Source: Flavobacteriales bacterium UBA7666 (GTDB lineage Bacteria > Bacteroidota > Bacteroidia > Flavobacteriales_D > Crocinitomicaceae). From it: a stretch of DNA of 64,000 nucleotides. Position numbers and translations under genes: made by a program. Numbering within the stretch: the first letter of the stretch is position 1; the number at the start of each line of letters is the position of its first letter. This document shows positions 17,197 through 25,256 of this stretch, piece by piece. The notes below the pieces were generated by a model that ran no database searches, was not told the origin of the DNA, and worked only from the letters and a program-made list of their open reading frames with translations. The stretch is taken from the NCBI GenBank assembly GCA_002483265.1, contig DLHO01000005.1, forward strand, positions 111,262 to 175,261, in the 5' to 3' direction.

Positions 17197-17882
17197 AACT
17201 GCTCTTAATTTTATTGACCACCTTCATTCCTTTTGTAAGCTTTCTGCAAAAAACAGGAACACTTGTTTTATCTGGCGATGCGGATTATTATGGTTACGAT
17301 AAAAGCGAATTTATCGTTCATTACAATCAAGAAGTCCTGGGACGATTTGATAAAGATGGCAATTTCAGTTATTCGTCTGAACAAAAAGGCCCGTTCATTA
17401 TTAAACATCCTGATTTTGAATCATTAACAGTGGCTGATATTTCTTTTTCGAAGTATAATCCTTCACAATATGTTTTCCAAAAGATTACCCCTGAAGCGAA
17501 AAAGAGGCATCTGGAATTATTCAAAACAGAACAATCAAATACCTGTACCGGGTCGAGTAAAAAAGACATTGATGTGTTTGCGATAGATTCAATGGCTTCT
17601 TTTCCAGGAGGAGATTATGCCATGTCTAAATTCTTAAGTGAGCATATTATTTATCCTCAAGCTGCGGTTGAACTGGGAATAACGGGTAAGGTTTATTTGA
17701 CTTTTATCGTTGAGGCAGACGGAAGTATCACGTGTATAGAAGTTAAGAGAGGAGCAGATTATCTGCTAGATAGAGAAGCTTTCCGATGCCTCAAGAGTTT
17801 CCCCAAGTTTATTCCTGCTACTCATAAAGGAGTTCCAGTTCCAATTATTATCTCTTTACCGGTAAATTTCAACTTGAACTAA
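17193..17882 (+). CDS. Secreted protein with TonB C-terminal domain
   Basis: 229 residues: an N-terminal hydrophobic signal (1-19), a variable domain, and a TonB-like C-terminal domain at about 137-227. The domain carries the expected blocks YPQAAVELGITGKVYLTFIV, VEADGSIT and LDREAFRCLKSFPKFIPA. In Bacteroidota many such proteins lack the TonB membrane helix and Pro-rich spacer, as here, so it is probably a stand-alone periplasmic domain protein rather than a true energy transducer. Translation is coupled to the lipoprotein upstream. Confidence 0.8.
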   Translation: MKLLLILLTTFIPFVSFLQKTGTLVLSGDADYYGYDKSEFIVHYNQEVLGRFDKDGNFSYSSEQKGPFIIKHPDFESLTVADISFSKYNPSQYVFQKITPEAKKRHLELFKTEQSNTCTGSSKKDIDVFAIDSMASFPGGDYAMSKFLSEHIIYPQAAVELGITGKVYLTFIVEADGSITCIEVKRGADYLLDREAFRCLKSFPKFIPATHKGVPVPIIISLPVNFNLN

Positions 17883-17951
17883 TTCCGATTCTGTTTTTTT
17901 TGTGTCAGAATGATCCAATAGCAGACTTAACGGGTTAATAGAATAAAAAAA

Positions 17952-17976
17952 GGGGCTGTCCCTATCCTACAGCCCC
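17952..17976 (-). terminator. Terminator of the Lys/Glu-rich secreted protein gene
   Basis: Perfect 8-bp stem GGGGCTGT/ACAGCCCC with a 9-base loop; on the minus strand it is followed by TTTTTTT. It lies about 27 bp past the stop codon at 18003. Confidence 0.85.
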
Positions 17977-18002
17977 GATTTATGTGTTTAATCTGCTACT
18001 AA

Positions 18003-18587
18003 TTAAACAACTTCATCAATTTCTTCGTCGAGGTAAATAAAGAATGCATATACATCATCTTTCAATGCCTCAGCTTGTTTCGCTTTGAGTTCTTTTTTCA
18101 ACTCTAAGTTTTCAATCAAAGCTACATCACCTCTTAAATCGGCGGTATTTCCCTGACGTGTATCTTTACGCAACTCTTTCTTCGCCGCACACAATTCTTT
18201 TTTGGTTGCTTTAGTCTCTAAATTTGCCTGATGAATTGCTGTAGACTGGTCGGCTTGTAAGTCACATTTGTCAATACGCAAGTACTTTTTATCTCTTCTT
18301 AAATCGGCTTTCGCTTTTCGAAGTTCTTTTTTACTCATGTGTGACTCAATCACTAAACCTGCTTCTTTATTGGTTTTGAATGCAGCTTTGTGAAAAGCAA
18401 TACGTTCCCGATCTCTTTCAATTCGTGACATGGATGCTTTCATGTCTTTATATTCTTTACGATTTAAAAATCGGTTACCTTCTATTGAACCTTCCGTATT
18501 TCCGGCAAAAGAAGGCGTTGCTGCTAATAATAATCCTGTTACCATCGTCCCGATTGCAAACAAGTTCTTAATTTTCATCCTTTCCAT
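18003..18587 (-). CDS. Secreted helical protein rich in Lys, Glu and Asp
   Basis: 194 residues from the ATG at 18587 (MERMKIKNLFAIG); the ATG at 18578 is equally possible. A longer frame to 18659 would bury the signal peptide. A signal peptide ends ATPSFAG. The rest is almost entirely charged heptad-like helix (for example KKELRKAKADLRRDKKYLRI), suggesting coiled coil. No family recognised. A role in the periplasm as a chaperone-like or structural protein is possible, but this is speculation. Terminator directly downstream. Confidence 0.7.
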   Translation of the reverse strand: MERMKIKNLFAIGTMVTGLLLAATPSFAGNTEGSIEGNRFLNRKEYKDMKASMSRIERDRERIAFHKAAFKTNKEAGLVIESHMSKKELRKAKADLRRDKKYLRIDKCDLQADQSTAIHQANLETKATKKELCAAKKELRKDTRQGNTADLRGDVALIENLELKKELKAKQAEALKDDVYAFFIYLDEEIDEVV

Positions 18588-18761
18588 GATTTCCAATTTT
18601 TTTGGTTCGCTTAACCAAAGGCAATGGATGTGCCACGAATAAAAAAAACCTTCAAACACTTATATAGCAATCGATTAAGACGCTTTATTCAAAATGAAAA
18701 AATATGTGAAAATTTTTCAAAATGAAAAAATAGACTTCGAAATGAAGAAATGAATAATGTG

Positions 18762-18769
18762 TATCTTTG
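18762..18769 (+). promoter_or_regulatory. -7 box that decides the start of the next gene
   Basis: TATCTTTG exactly matches TAnnTTTG. It overlaps an upstream TTG codon of the same frame, so translation must begin at the ATG at 18782. Confidence 0.5.
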
Positions 18770-18781
18770 AAAAAATTGATC

Positions 18782-19216
18782 ATGAATCTTATTTATCCTA
18801 TCTCCTTTTCATTGGCAGTATTTCTGATTATTACGATTATCGGAATAAGAAAGTCTCCCCGATTTCCAAAAATCATTTCAGTCAATATCCTTTTTCGTGA
18901 GCGTTTTCTTACTGGAAGAACCAGTGGAATAATGGGTACTTATAAAAACATTCTGGAAGTAGTTGTCACTGATCAGGAATTGTGGATCCGCCCCTTTCTT
19001 CCGTTTTTTCCTTTTGCTGCCATCGTAAATGGAATCCATCAGGTTCCACTAACGGATATTCAAGGAATCGAGACCAGAAGAAGTGAAACAACTATTTACT
19101 TCATTAATGACAAGGGAGCAAAAGTTCATTTTTCGATTTACTTTAAGAATCCAAAAGCTTTTATCAAATCAGTTGAACAATTCAATAAATCCGTTAAGGT
19201 TCAATCTGTTCATTAG
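18782..19216 (+). CDS. Membrane-anchored protein, PH/GRAM-like domain possible
   Basis: 144 residues from ATG 18782. One N-terminal membrane helix (about 5-23, ISFSLAVFLIITIIGI), then a cytoplasmic beta-rich domain with seven or so short strands and a closing helix (NPKAFIKSVEQFN). That pattern, with the hydrophobic patch RPFLPFFPFAAI, resembles bacterial pleckstrin-homology domains. The likeness is structural guesswork. It converges on the next gene with 4 bp between stops. Confidence 0.6.
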   Translation: MNLIYPISFSLAVFLIITIIGIRKSPRFPKIISVNILFRERFLTGRTSGIMGTYKNILEVVVTDQELWIRPFLPFFPFAAIVNGIHQVPLTDIQGIETRRSETTIYFINDKGAKVHFSIYFKNPKAFIKSVEQFNKSVKVQSVH

Positions 19217-19220
19217 TATT

Positions 19221-19643
19221 TTAGAATCTTCCTCTATTAAAGAATCTTCTATTCGGATCAAAGATTTGTGCTCCTTTGGTGATGTTCCCAAGTAAGATAA
19301 GAACTGCTCCGGATAAAGCAATGTAAATTGGTTCCAAAAAATTGTCGATTTCAAAAGATTTCCCGAAGAAAAATCCATTAAAAACCCAATGGATTACAAG
19401 AAGAATCCCATTTGGCAGGTAACAAATCCTTCTTATTTTCCAAATGCGGTAATGCGTATTTGTTCTCGTAAGATCAATACTCGTCTGAGCAACTAATCCG
19501 GATTTTTCCAGGCGATCCATCTTCGCCAACTTTTGATTCAAGCGACTGTATCGACCATAGTAAATCATGAAATAAATGACTTGCAGAATAGAGAAGATAA
19601 TTAGAATAAGGAAAGGAATGTTTTTTGGATCAATGTCAATCAT
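19221..19643 (-). CDS. Membrane protein, unknown function
   Basis: 140 residues with a helix at about 8-28 (IPFLILIIFSILQVIYFMIY), a basic cytoplasmic loop, and two more helices at about 72-95 and 104-122. No family recognised. It overlaps the methyltransferase gene by 8 bp, so the two are probably expressed together. Confidence 0.6.
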   Translation of the reverse strand: MIDIDPKNIPFLILIIFSILQVIYFMIYYGRYSRLNQKLAKMDRLEKSGLVAQTSIDLTRTNTHYRIWKIRRICYLPNGILLVIHWVFNGFFFGKSFEIDNFLEPIYIALSGAVLILLGNITKGAQIFDPNRRFFNRGRF

Positions 19644-20382
19644 TTGATTTATTTTGATGATTCTTTCCTATACGGATCAGAACCGGAAATAACACATTCG
19701 TTGATTCAAACTCTGGAAATTCAGGAAAAATTAAATCGATCGGGTTAATTTCGTGTTTGTCCGTATAATGTTTCACTCCTGACCACGTTTTCAAATAACC
19801 CAAAAGCTGTTCCCGGTTCCAAGTGTTTCGAATGGAAAACTCAGGATGATCCATTTCTTTAAATGGAAAAGGAATAGTTTGGTACTTTTCATCAATAAAA
19901 TGCCGTTCGGGATCCCAATATCCATCTAAGGTTTCCGAGTACAATTTCTCAATGACTTTTTGAATTTCTTTATTTTCGACTTGGATATTTCCATAACCCA
20001 AAACAACTAAAAGTCCATTCGGTTTTAGCACGCGCTTTACTTCGGTATAGAATCTTTCAAAGTCGAACCAATGAATTGCCTGACCTACTGTAATGCAGTC
20101 AAAGTATTGATCCGGGAAATTGGTTTCTTCTGCCAGCTGTTGTGAATAATGAATCTTTGGATGAGAAACCGCATTTTTTAATTGATTTTCGCTTAAATCG
20201 GTTGCTTCTACTTCATCAAACAAATCCACCAATTTTTGTGCAACTTGTCCGGTTCCCGTAGCACAATCCCAAACACGCTCTTTTCCAATCAGGATCGTTT
20301 TCAAAAAAGTGAACACTTCGTCCGGATACGAAGGACGAAACTGTGCGTAATTGCCTGAGTTATGTGAGAAGTTATCTTTCAT
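19636..20382 (-). CDS. SAM-dependent methyltransferase (class I)
   Basis: 248 residues from ATG 20382; a TTG five codons upstream is less likely. The Rossmann motif I is VWDCATGTGQVAQ (about 36-48), with the acidic end of strand 2 at VEATDLSENQ and motif IV DCITVGQAIHWFD. HWF before the helix is typical of the Methyltransf_11 / YcgJ-type family that acts on small molecules. The substrate cannot be told. It sits 27 bp after the short ALDH gene. Confidence 0.85.
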   Translation of the reverse strand: MKDNFSHNSGNYAQFRPSYPDEVFTFLKTILIGKERVWDCATGTGQVAQKLVDLFDEVEATDLSENQLKNAVSHPKIHYSQQLAEETNFPDQYFDCITVGQAIHWFDFERFYTEVKRVLKPNGLLVVLGYGNIQVENKEIQKVIEKLYSETLDGYWDPERHFIDEKYQTIPFPFKEMDHPEFSIRNTWNREQLLGYLKTWSGVKHYTDKHEINPIDLIFPEFPEFESTNVLFPVLIRIGKNHQNKSND

Positions 20383-20409
20383 ATCGACTACGCTCAATGA
20401 CCTTACAAC

Positions 20410-21291
20410 TTAATACGTACTCGTTGCTCCACCAACATTTTCAATCGGATGCCAGGTAGTTTTGAGTTCCTGTAGATCGGTGATGTAATAAGGATTCTCG
20501 TCTGTTGCTTTGGTAAAATCATGCTCGTAAACGAAGACGCGTTTCACATTGCAATCAGCACCCGATTCAATAGCCAAGGCATGTTCTTTATTTCCACCTG
20601 CATAAACTACTGCATTCACATCCATGTGGCTATGGAATTGTTCTACCAATTCTTTTTCTGTTCCAGTGAGAATATTGACAACTCCACCTGTCAGATCGGA
20701 AGTTGCTAAAACTTCAGCAAAGGTGATCGCACATAAAGGCAAATTTTCCGAAGCTAAAACTATGCAGGTATTTCCTCCGGCAATGACGGGTAAAATAGTT
20801 GAAACCAAACCGATCAATCCGTTTGCTTGCGGAGCAATGATTCCTACAACTCCCATTGGTTCCAAAGCCGAGAAATTGAAATGGCTACTAGCCACCGGAT
20901 TCACAGAACTAAAAACCTGCTGGTACTTGTCGCACCAACCTGCATAGTAAACACAGCGATCAATTGCTACTTCAACTTCTTGTTTTGCTTTTGCTTCTGT
21001 GCTTCCTTGTTTCACCAATTCTTCTACAAACTGTGCTTTGCGGCCTTCCAGCATTTCTGCAATGCGGTACAAAATCTGCCCGCGATTAAAAGCTGTTTTC
21101 TCGGACCAGGATCCAACTGCTTTTCGTGCAGCAACTACTGCATTTCGAAAATCTTTACGTGAAGACAGACACATATTCGCCAAAGGCTGGCCTTTTTTGT
21201 CCAGCGGGGTGTAATATCTTCCTGATTCCGTTCTCGGGAACTGTCCACCGATGAAGATTTTGTATGTTTTTAGTATTTCCAATCTTTCCAT
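20410..21291 (-). CDS. Non-catalytic aldehyde dehydrogenase subunit (ALDH16 C-terminal type)
   Basis: 293 residues with the fold of the NAD-binding half of an ALDH (LEPMGVVGIIAPQANGLIG, LPVIAGGNTCIVLASE, VVNILTGTEKE). It lacks the GQxC catalytic cysteine segment and the ELGG base motif. The end (GGATSTY) looks intact, so it is not a broken gene. In the ALDH16 family a catalytic ~490-residue ALDH is fused to a ~300-residue non-catalytic ALDH-like domain; here the two parts are separate genes (495 + 293). It probably pairs with the product of 21817-23304. Confidence 0.82.
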   Translation of the reverse strand: MERLEILKTYKIFIGGQFPRTESGRYYTPLDKKGQPLANMCLSSRKDFRNAVVAARKAVGSWSEKTAFNRGQILYRIAEMLEGRKAQFVEELVKQGSTEAKAKQEVEVAIDRCVYYAGWCDKYQQVFSSVNPVASSHFNFSALEPMGVVGIIAPQANGLIGLVSTILPVIAGGNTCIVLASENLPLCAITFAEVLATSDLTGGVVNILTGTEKELVEQFHSHMDVNAVVYAGGNKEHALAIESGADCNVKRVFVYEHDFTKATDENPYYITDLQELKTTWHPIENVGGATSTY

Positions 21292-21308
21292 TTGAAATTA
21301 TCAATGTT

Positions 21309-21820
21309 ATAATTATCAATTATTAAGAGGATTAACGCTTTTTCCAATTCGAATTTTCTTTAGTCCGGACATTAATCGTTTTAATAATTCTAAGAAGTTG
21401 AATGGCTTCATCATGAATAGGGAGAAGTTGTTTTTTCTCTTCACTCAATAAGGCCATTAACAGCTCCAACCAATATATACTTTCGTCGCATTCCTTTTGA
21501 CAAATACTTAACTTATGAATGAAATCTGCTTTGCTTTCAGCATTTCTTGCTTCTCTCATATTAGCCCCAACTGATGTAGATGATCTCACCAATTGATCTG
21601 TCAAAATGAACTCTTTGTGTTTCTCTTTTATTCGTTTACAATTCTTTACTGTATTCAATGCGAAGTCAAAACTTCTTTCTCTAATGTCTTGGTTTGTAGT
21701 GATCATTTTGGTCTTGTTTTCTATTTAAGTTAACCAAAATTGTCATTTCAAAAACCAAATTATTCAACTAATTTCGACCTATCTGTCTTGATAATTAATC
21801 AATTAATAATTGATAATTAT
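21309..21820. repeat. 18-bp perfect inverted repeat bracketing a four-helix-bundle gene
   Basis: ATAATTATCAATTATTAA at 21309-21326 is the exact reverse complement of TTAATAATTGATAATTAT at 21803-21820. The right arm contains the stop codon of the ALDH gene. The 512-bp segment carries a single gene and separates two genes expected to be adjacent. I see no transposase or target-site duplication. Confidence 0.85.
21332..21706 (-). CDS. Four-helix-bundle protein (23S rRNA-intervening-sequence family)
   Basis: 124 residues, all helical. The family core is clear: QLVRSSTSVGANMREA followed by ESKADFIHKLSICQKECDES and YWLELL. Members occur within insertions in 23S rRNA genes and as scattered copies in Bacteroidota; their fold matches the bAvd accessory proteins of diversity-generating retroelements. 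No reverse transcriptase is near. The molecular role is unknown; basic surface and pentamer formation in relatives hint at nucleic-acid binding. It is isolated between the two ALDH genes and flanked by an 18-bp inverted repeat. Confidence 0.88.
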   Translation of the reverse strand: MITTNQDIRERSFDFALNTVKNCKRIKEKHKEFILTDQLVRSSTSVGANMREARNAESKADFIHKLSICQKECDESIYWLELLMALLSEEKKQLLPIHDEAIQLLRIIKTINVRTKENSNWKKR

Positions 21821-23304
21821 CTTTCAATTTTAAGATAAGCCCCCAATCCCTGAAGTCCTCCTTCTCTTCCAAATCCACTTTCTTTATAACCTCCAAAAGG
21901 GGAAGTAGGGTCGAATTTATTGTATGTATTTGCCCAGATTACTCCAGCGCGTAGTTTTGATGTCATGTTAAAGATGCGTGATCCCTTGTCTGTCCAAACT
22001 CCAGCTGCTAGTCCGTAAGGTGAATTATTCGCTTTTTGAATGACCTCATCAATGGTGCGAAAAGTTTGAATCGTCAGAACCGGCCCAAAGATTTCCTCCT
22101 GAGCAATTCTGCTCGATTGAGCAACGTCCGTGAATAAGATTGGGCGAACGAAATATCCTTTTTTGGGAATTTCACAGGAACTTTCGTACATGTTCGCTCC
22201 TTCGTCTTTACCAATTTTAATGTATTTCCGGATCGTCTCCAATTGTTCTTTGGAATTGATTGCACCAATGTCTGTGTTCTTATCCAACGGATCGCCCACA
22301 TACAAGGTGTCCAAACGGTCTTTCAATTTTTGAATTACTTCTTCAGCCACAGATTCCTGAACAAACAAACGTGAGCCCGCACAGCAAACATGTCCCTGAT
22401 TGAAGAAAATACCGTTTACAATTCCTTCTACAGCCTGATCAATCGGAGCATCTTCAAAAACAATATTTGCCGATTTTCCGCCTAACTCCAGGGTCAATTT
22501 CTTTCCTGTTCCGGCAACTGCTTTTTGGATAATTTTGCCCACATTGGTTGAACCCGTAAAGGCAATTTTGTTGATATCGGGATGATTGACAATCGCTGCT
22601 CCCGTATCTCCATAACCCGTGAGAATATTTACTACGCCAGCTGGTAATCCCGATTCATGAATGATCTCTGCCAATAGCATTGCTGTGAGCGGAGTTGTTT
22701 CAGCTGGTTTCAAGACTACCGTATTTCCTGCGGCCAAAGCCGGAGCAATTTTCCATGCTGCCATTAAAAGCGGAAAATTCCAGGGAATAATTTGTCCGGC
22801 AACGCCCAAAGAACTTACCGTTCTGTTTGGAAAAGCGTATTCCAATTTATCTGCCCAACCTGCGTAATAGAAAAAATGATTGCACGCCAAAGGAACGTCC
22901 ACATCGCGTGATTCACGAATGGTTTTTCCGGCATCCAATGTTTCAACCACAGCCAGCTCCCGAGCTTTTTCCTGCATCAGACGTGCAATGCGGTAAATGT
23001 ATTTACCACGCTCTTTTGCAGATAATTTTGACCAAACATTCTCGTAAGCTTTCCGAGCTGCTTTCACTGCTTTATCGACATCGCTTTCATCGGCCTGTGC
23101 GACTTCCGCCAACACTTTCTCCGTTGCAGGATTCGTAGTTTGGAAGTATTTTCCCGAATTCGGTGCAACAAACTTCCCATCGATGTACAGATCGTAACGC
23201 TCTTTTAGTTTCACATGACTTGTACTCTCCGGACTTGGGGAATAATCCCAGCCTCCGTTGAAGTCGAAAGTTGCTTTTTCTTTATGCTTGTCTTTTTTTG
23301 TCAT
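21817..23304 (-). CDS. Aldehyde dehydrogenase, catalytic (ALDH16 N-terminal type)
   Basis: 495 residues. Complete ALDH: PWNFPLLMAAWKIAPALAAG (about 184-203), FTGSTNVGK, general base E273 in LELGGKS, catalytic C307 in NQGHVCCAGSR, and EEIFGPVL. The N-terminus has the FNGGWDYSPSPES extension seen in ALDHs linked to deoC. It oxidises an aldehyde with NAD(P)+, probably the acetaldehyde formed by DeoC. It lies 5 bp downstream of deoC. Its stop codon is inside an intergenic inverted repeat. Confidence 0.92.
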   Translation of the reverse strand: MTKKDKHKEKATFDFNGGWDYSPSPESTSHVKLKERYDLYIDGKFVAPNSGKYFQTTNPATEKVLAEVAQADESDVDKAVKAARKAYENVWSKLSAKERGKYIYRIARLMQEKARELAVVETLDAGKTIRESRDVDVPLACNHFFYYAGWADKLEYAFPNRTVSSLGVAGQIIPWNFPLLMAAWKIAPALAAGNTVVLKPAETTPLTAMLLAEIIHESGLPAGVVNILTGYGDTGAAIVNHPDINKIAFTGSTNVGKIIQKAVAGTGKKLTLELGGKSANIVFEDAPIDQAVEGIVNGIFFNQGHVCCAGSRLFVQESVAEEVIQKLKDRLDTLYVGDPLDKNTDIGAINSKEQLETIRKYIKIGKDEGANMYESSCEIPKKGYFVRPILFTDVAQSSRIAQEEIFGPVLTIQTFRTIDEVIQKANNSPYGLAAGVWTDKGSRIFNMTSKLRAGVIWANTYNKFDPTSPFGGYKESGFGREGGLQGLGAYLKIER

Positions 23305-23309
23305 TTTCC

Positions 23310-24230
23310 TTAATCTATCGAAAAATAATCGGCACTTTGATAATGCCCTGTTTCTTGTTTTACCAATTGCATCAGCACATCATTTGCCAATGAACTTGCT
23401 CCAAAGCGAAACCATTCGTTAGTCAACCAATCGTTTCCTAAGGTTTCTTTCACCATGACCAAATTGTGCAATGCCAGTTTGGAAGAGGAAATTCCACCCG
23501 CAGGCTTCATTCCTACTTTTACTCCTGTTTTTCTGTAAAAATCTTTGATCGCACACAGCATCGTGTAAGTTACCTGCATGGTTGCAGCCGGTTGAATTTT
23601 CCCAGTAGATGTTTTAATGAAATCTGCTCCGGCGTACATGGCAATATCACTTGCTCTTCGAACCTGATCCAAAGATGCCAATTCCCCCGTTTCAAAAATC
23701 ACTTTCAATCGGGCTTTCCCACAAGCTTCTTTGATTGCTGCTATTTCATCAAACACAAAACTGTAATCTCCTGCTAAAAATTTACCACGAGAAATGACCA
23801 TATCAATTTCATCCGCTCCATTATCTACCGCAAACTTCGTATCAAGCAATTTAATTTCCATTGTGGATTGTCCGCTGGGAAATGCTGTAGAAACGGATGC
23901 GACCTTAATTCCTGAATCGCCTAATGCTTTTTTTGCTTCAGCAACCATGGTTGGATAAACACAAATCGCCGCTACAGTTGGCAATCCTTCCTGCAAATCG
24001 TGTAAATGCTGCGCTTTGTAACACAATTGACGCACTTTTCCGGGAGTGTCTTTTCCTTCCAAAGTGGTTAAATCAATCATGTTCAGCACCAACTTCAAAC
24101 CCTGCACTTTCGATTCGTTCTTGATACTTCTGGTTTGAAAACGTGCCACACGCTCTTCCACACCAACTTTATCAACCGTCGGAGAAAGTTTAAAATCAGG
24201 TATGTTTTTGACTGTTTTGTTTCTATTCAT
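23310..24230 (-). CDS. deoC: Deoxyribose-phosphate aldolase
   Basis: 306 residues. Class I aldolase that splits 2-deoxyribose 5-phosphate into glyceraldehyde 3-phosphate and acetaldehyde. The Schiff-base lysine is in FIKTSTGK (about 209-216); ICVYPTMV, EIDMVISRG and the second lysine region GMKPAGGIS are present. It is longer than the ~220-250-residue bacterial form because of an N-terminal extension, as in the eukaryote-like DERA subfamily. It starts the deoC-ALDH operon with a -7 box 21 bp upstream (24252-24259). Confidence 0.95.
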   Translation of the reverse strand: MNRNKTVKNIPDFKLSPTVDKVGVEERVARFQTRSIKNESKVQGLKLVLNMIDLTTLEGKDTPGKVRQLCYKAQHLHDLQEGLPTVAAICVYPTMVAEAKKALGDSGIKVASVSTAFPSGQSTMEIKLLDTKFAVDNGADEIDMVISRGKFLAGDYSFVFDEIAAIKEACGKARLKVIFETGELASLDQVRRASDIAMYAGADFIKTSTGKIQPAATMQVTYTMLCAIKDFYRKTGVKVGMKPAGGISSSKLALHNLVMVKETLGNDWLTNEWFRFGASSLANDVLMQLVKQETGHYQSADYFSID

Positions 24231-24251
24231 ATCCTATGAATGTGATGTACT

Positions 24252-24259
24252 CAAAGATA
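24252..24259 (-). promoter_or_regulatory. -7 box of the deoC-ALDH operon
   Basis: TATCTTTG on the minus strand, exact TAnnTTTG, 21 bp before the ATG. Confidence 0.5.
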
Positions 24260-24326
24260 CTGATAGGAAATTAACTGGCGATTAAATTTGATGAAGAAAT
24301 AGTACTAAAAGGAATTAGTCGTTTTG

Positions 24327-24370
24327 TTACCCGGGTAGAAGAAGGATATCCTTCCACTTATCCTTGTATC
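24327..24370. repeat. Two-palindrome dispersed element, copy 1
   Basis: TTACCCGGGTAGAAGAAGGA is followed by TA and CCACTTATC. It contains the palindromes TACCCGGGTA and GAAGGATATCCTTC. A second copy with one change in the first 22 bases lies at 52708-52744. Here it is in the divergent deoC/cysQ gap. Confidence 0.7.
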
Positions 24371-24437
24371 TGTCCTCGAACTGATAGTTTGAAACTATTT
24401 TTTTCTTCAATTCCCCTTTTCTCATTACTTTTAACCG

Positions 24438-25256
24438 ATGATTACTGCAGACCTTCAAACGTTTATACCGCTCGTTCTTAAAGCTTGTGTTGAAGCTTCC
24501 GAAGCCATTATGCAGATCTATGAAACCGATTTTGACCCTACATTAAAAAGTGATGGAAGTCCAGTTACCAAAGCAGATCTGATTTCGAATGCAATTATCA
24601 AAAGTGCATTGGAAAAAACGGGAATTCCAACTATTATGGAAGAGAGTATCAACTCTCCGTTTGAAATCCGGAAAACGTGGGAACGTGTTTGGATTGTCGA
24701 TCCGCTAGATGGAACAAAGGAATTCATCAAAAAGAATGGGGAATTTGCCATTTGTATTGCGCTCGTCCAACAAAACCAAGCTGTTCTGGGTTTCATTGTT
24801 TCTCCGGTAAAGGAAGAAATCATCTTTGGGGGAAAAGGAATACCTGTAAAACTAGTTGCTTTTGATCAACTGGATCAAGCTGAAAACTGGAAAACAATTC
24901 ATCCCAAAGATGAGATCAACAACCCGCTTAAAATTGCAGGAAGCAGATCCCATCATTCCCCAAACGATTTGAAATTCAATCAATCGATGCGGGAATTTTT
25001 TGGAGAGGTGGAATTCATTCAAAAAGGAAGCGCCTTAAAATTTTTCGATCTGGCTTTGGGAAAAGCAGATGTTTATCCGAGATTTGCACCCACAATGGAA
25101 TGGGATATCGCAGCCGGACAAGCAATTATTGAAGCATTAGGAGGAACTGTCTTGCATCCTGAAACGAACGAGTCACTTATATATAATAAAGAAAACCTGT
25201 ACAATCCATATTTCATTGTGAAAACCAAATCCATCATTGAGCGATTGAATAAATGA
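24438..25256 (+). CDS. cysQ: 3'(2'),5'-bisphosphate nucleotidase, inositol-monophosphatase family
   Basis: 272 residues. Converts PAP (by-product of sulfate assimilation) to AMP, or acts on a related sugar phosphate. Metal site residues are visible in EES (about 68-70), DPLDGTKEF (about 91-99) and WDIAAGQAI near the end (Asp about 217); PVTKADL and AGSRSHHS also fit CysQ. It overlaps the next gene by 4 bp, although the outer-membrane proteins that follow have no obvious metabolic link. Confidence 0.9.
   Translation: MITADLQTFIPLVLKACVEASEAIMQIYETDFDPTLKSDGSPVTKADLISNAIIKSALEKTGIPTIMEESINSPFEIRKTWERVWIVDPLDGTKEFIKKNGEFAICIALVQQNQAVLGFIVSPVKEEIIFGGKGIPVKLVAFDQLDQAENWKTIHPKDEINNPLKIAGSRSHHSPNDLKFNQSMREFFGEVEFIQKGSALKFFDLALGKADVYPRFAPTMEWDIAAGQAIIEALGGTVLHPETNESLIYNKENLYNPYFIVKTKSIIERLNK

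Noticed and set aside
20410..21291. Short ALDH gene as a truncated pseudogene
   Set aside because: The frame is clean, starts and ends properly and matches the length of the ALDH16 second domain; no leftover ALDH sequence follows it.
21332..21706. Four-helix-bundle gene as part of a diversity-generating retroelement
   Set aside because: No reverse transcriptase, template repeat or variable gene is present in the window.
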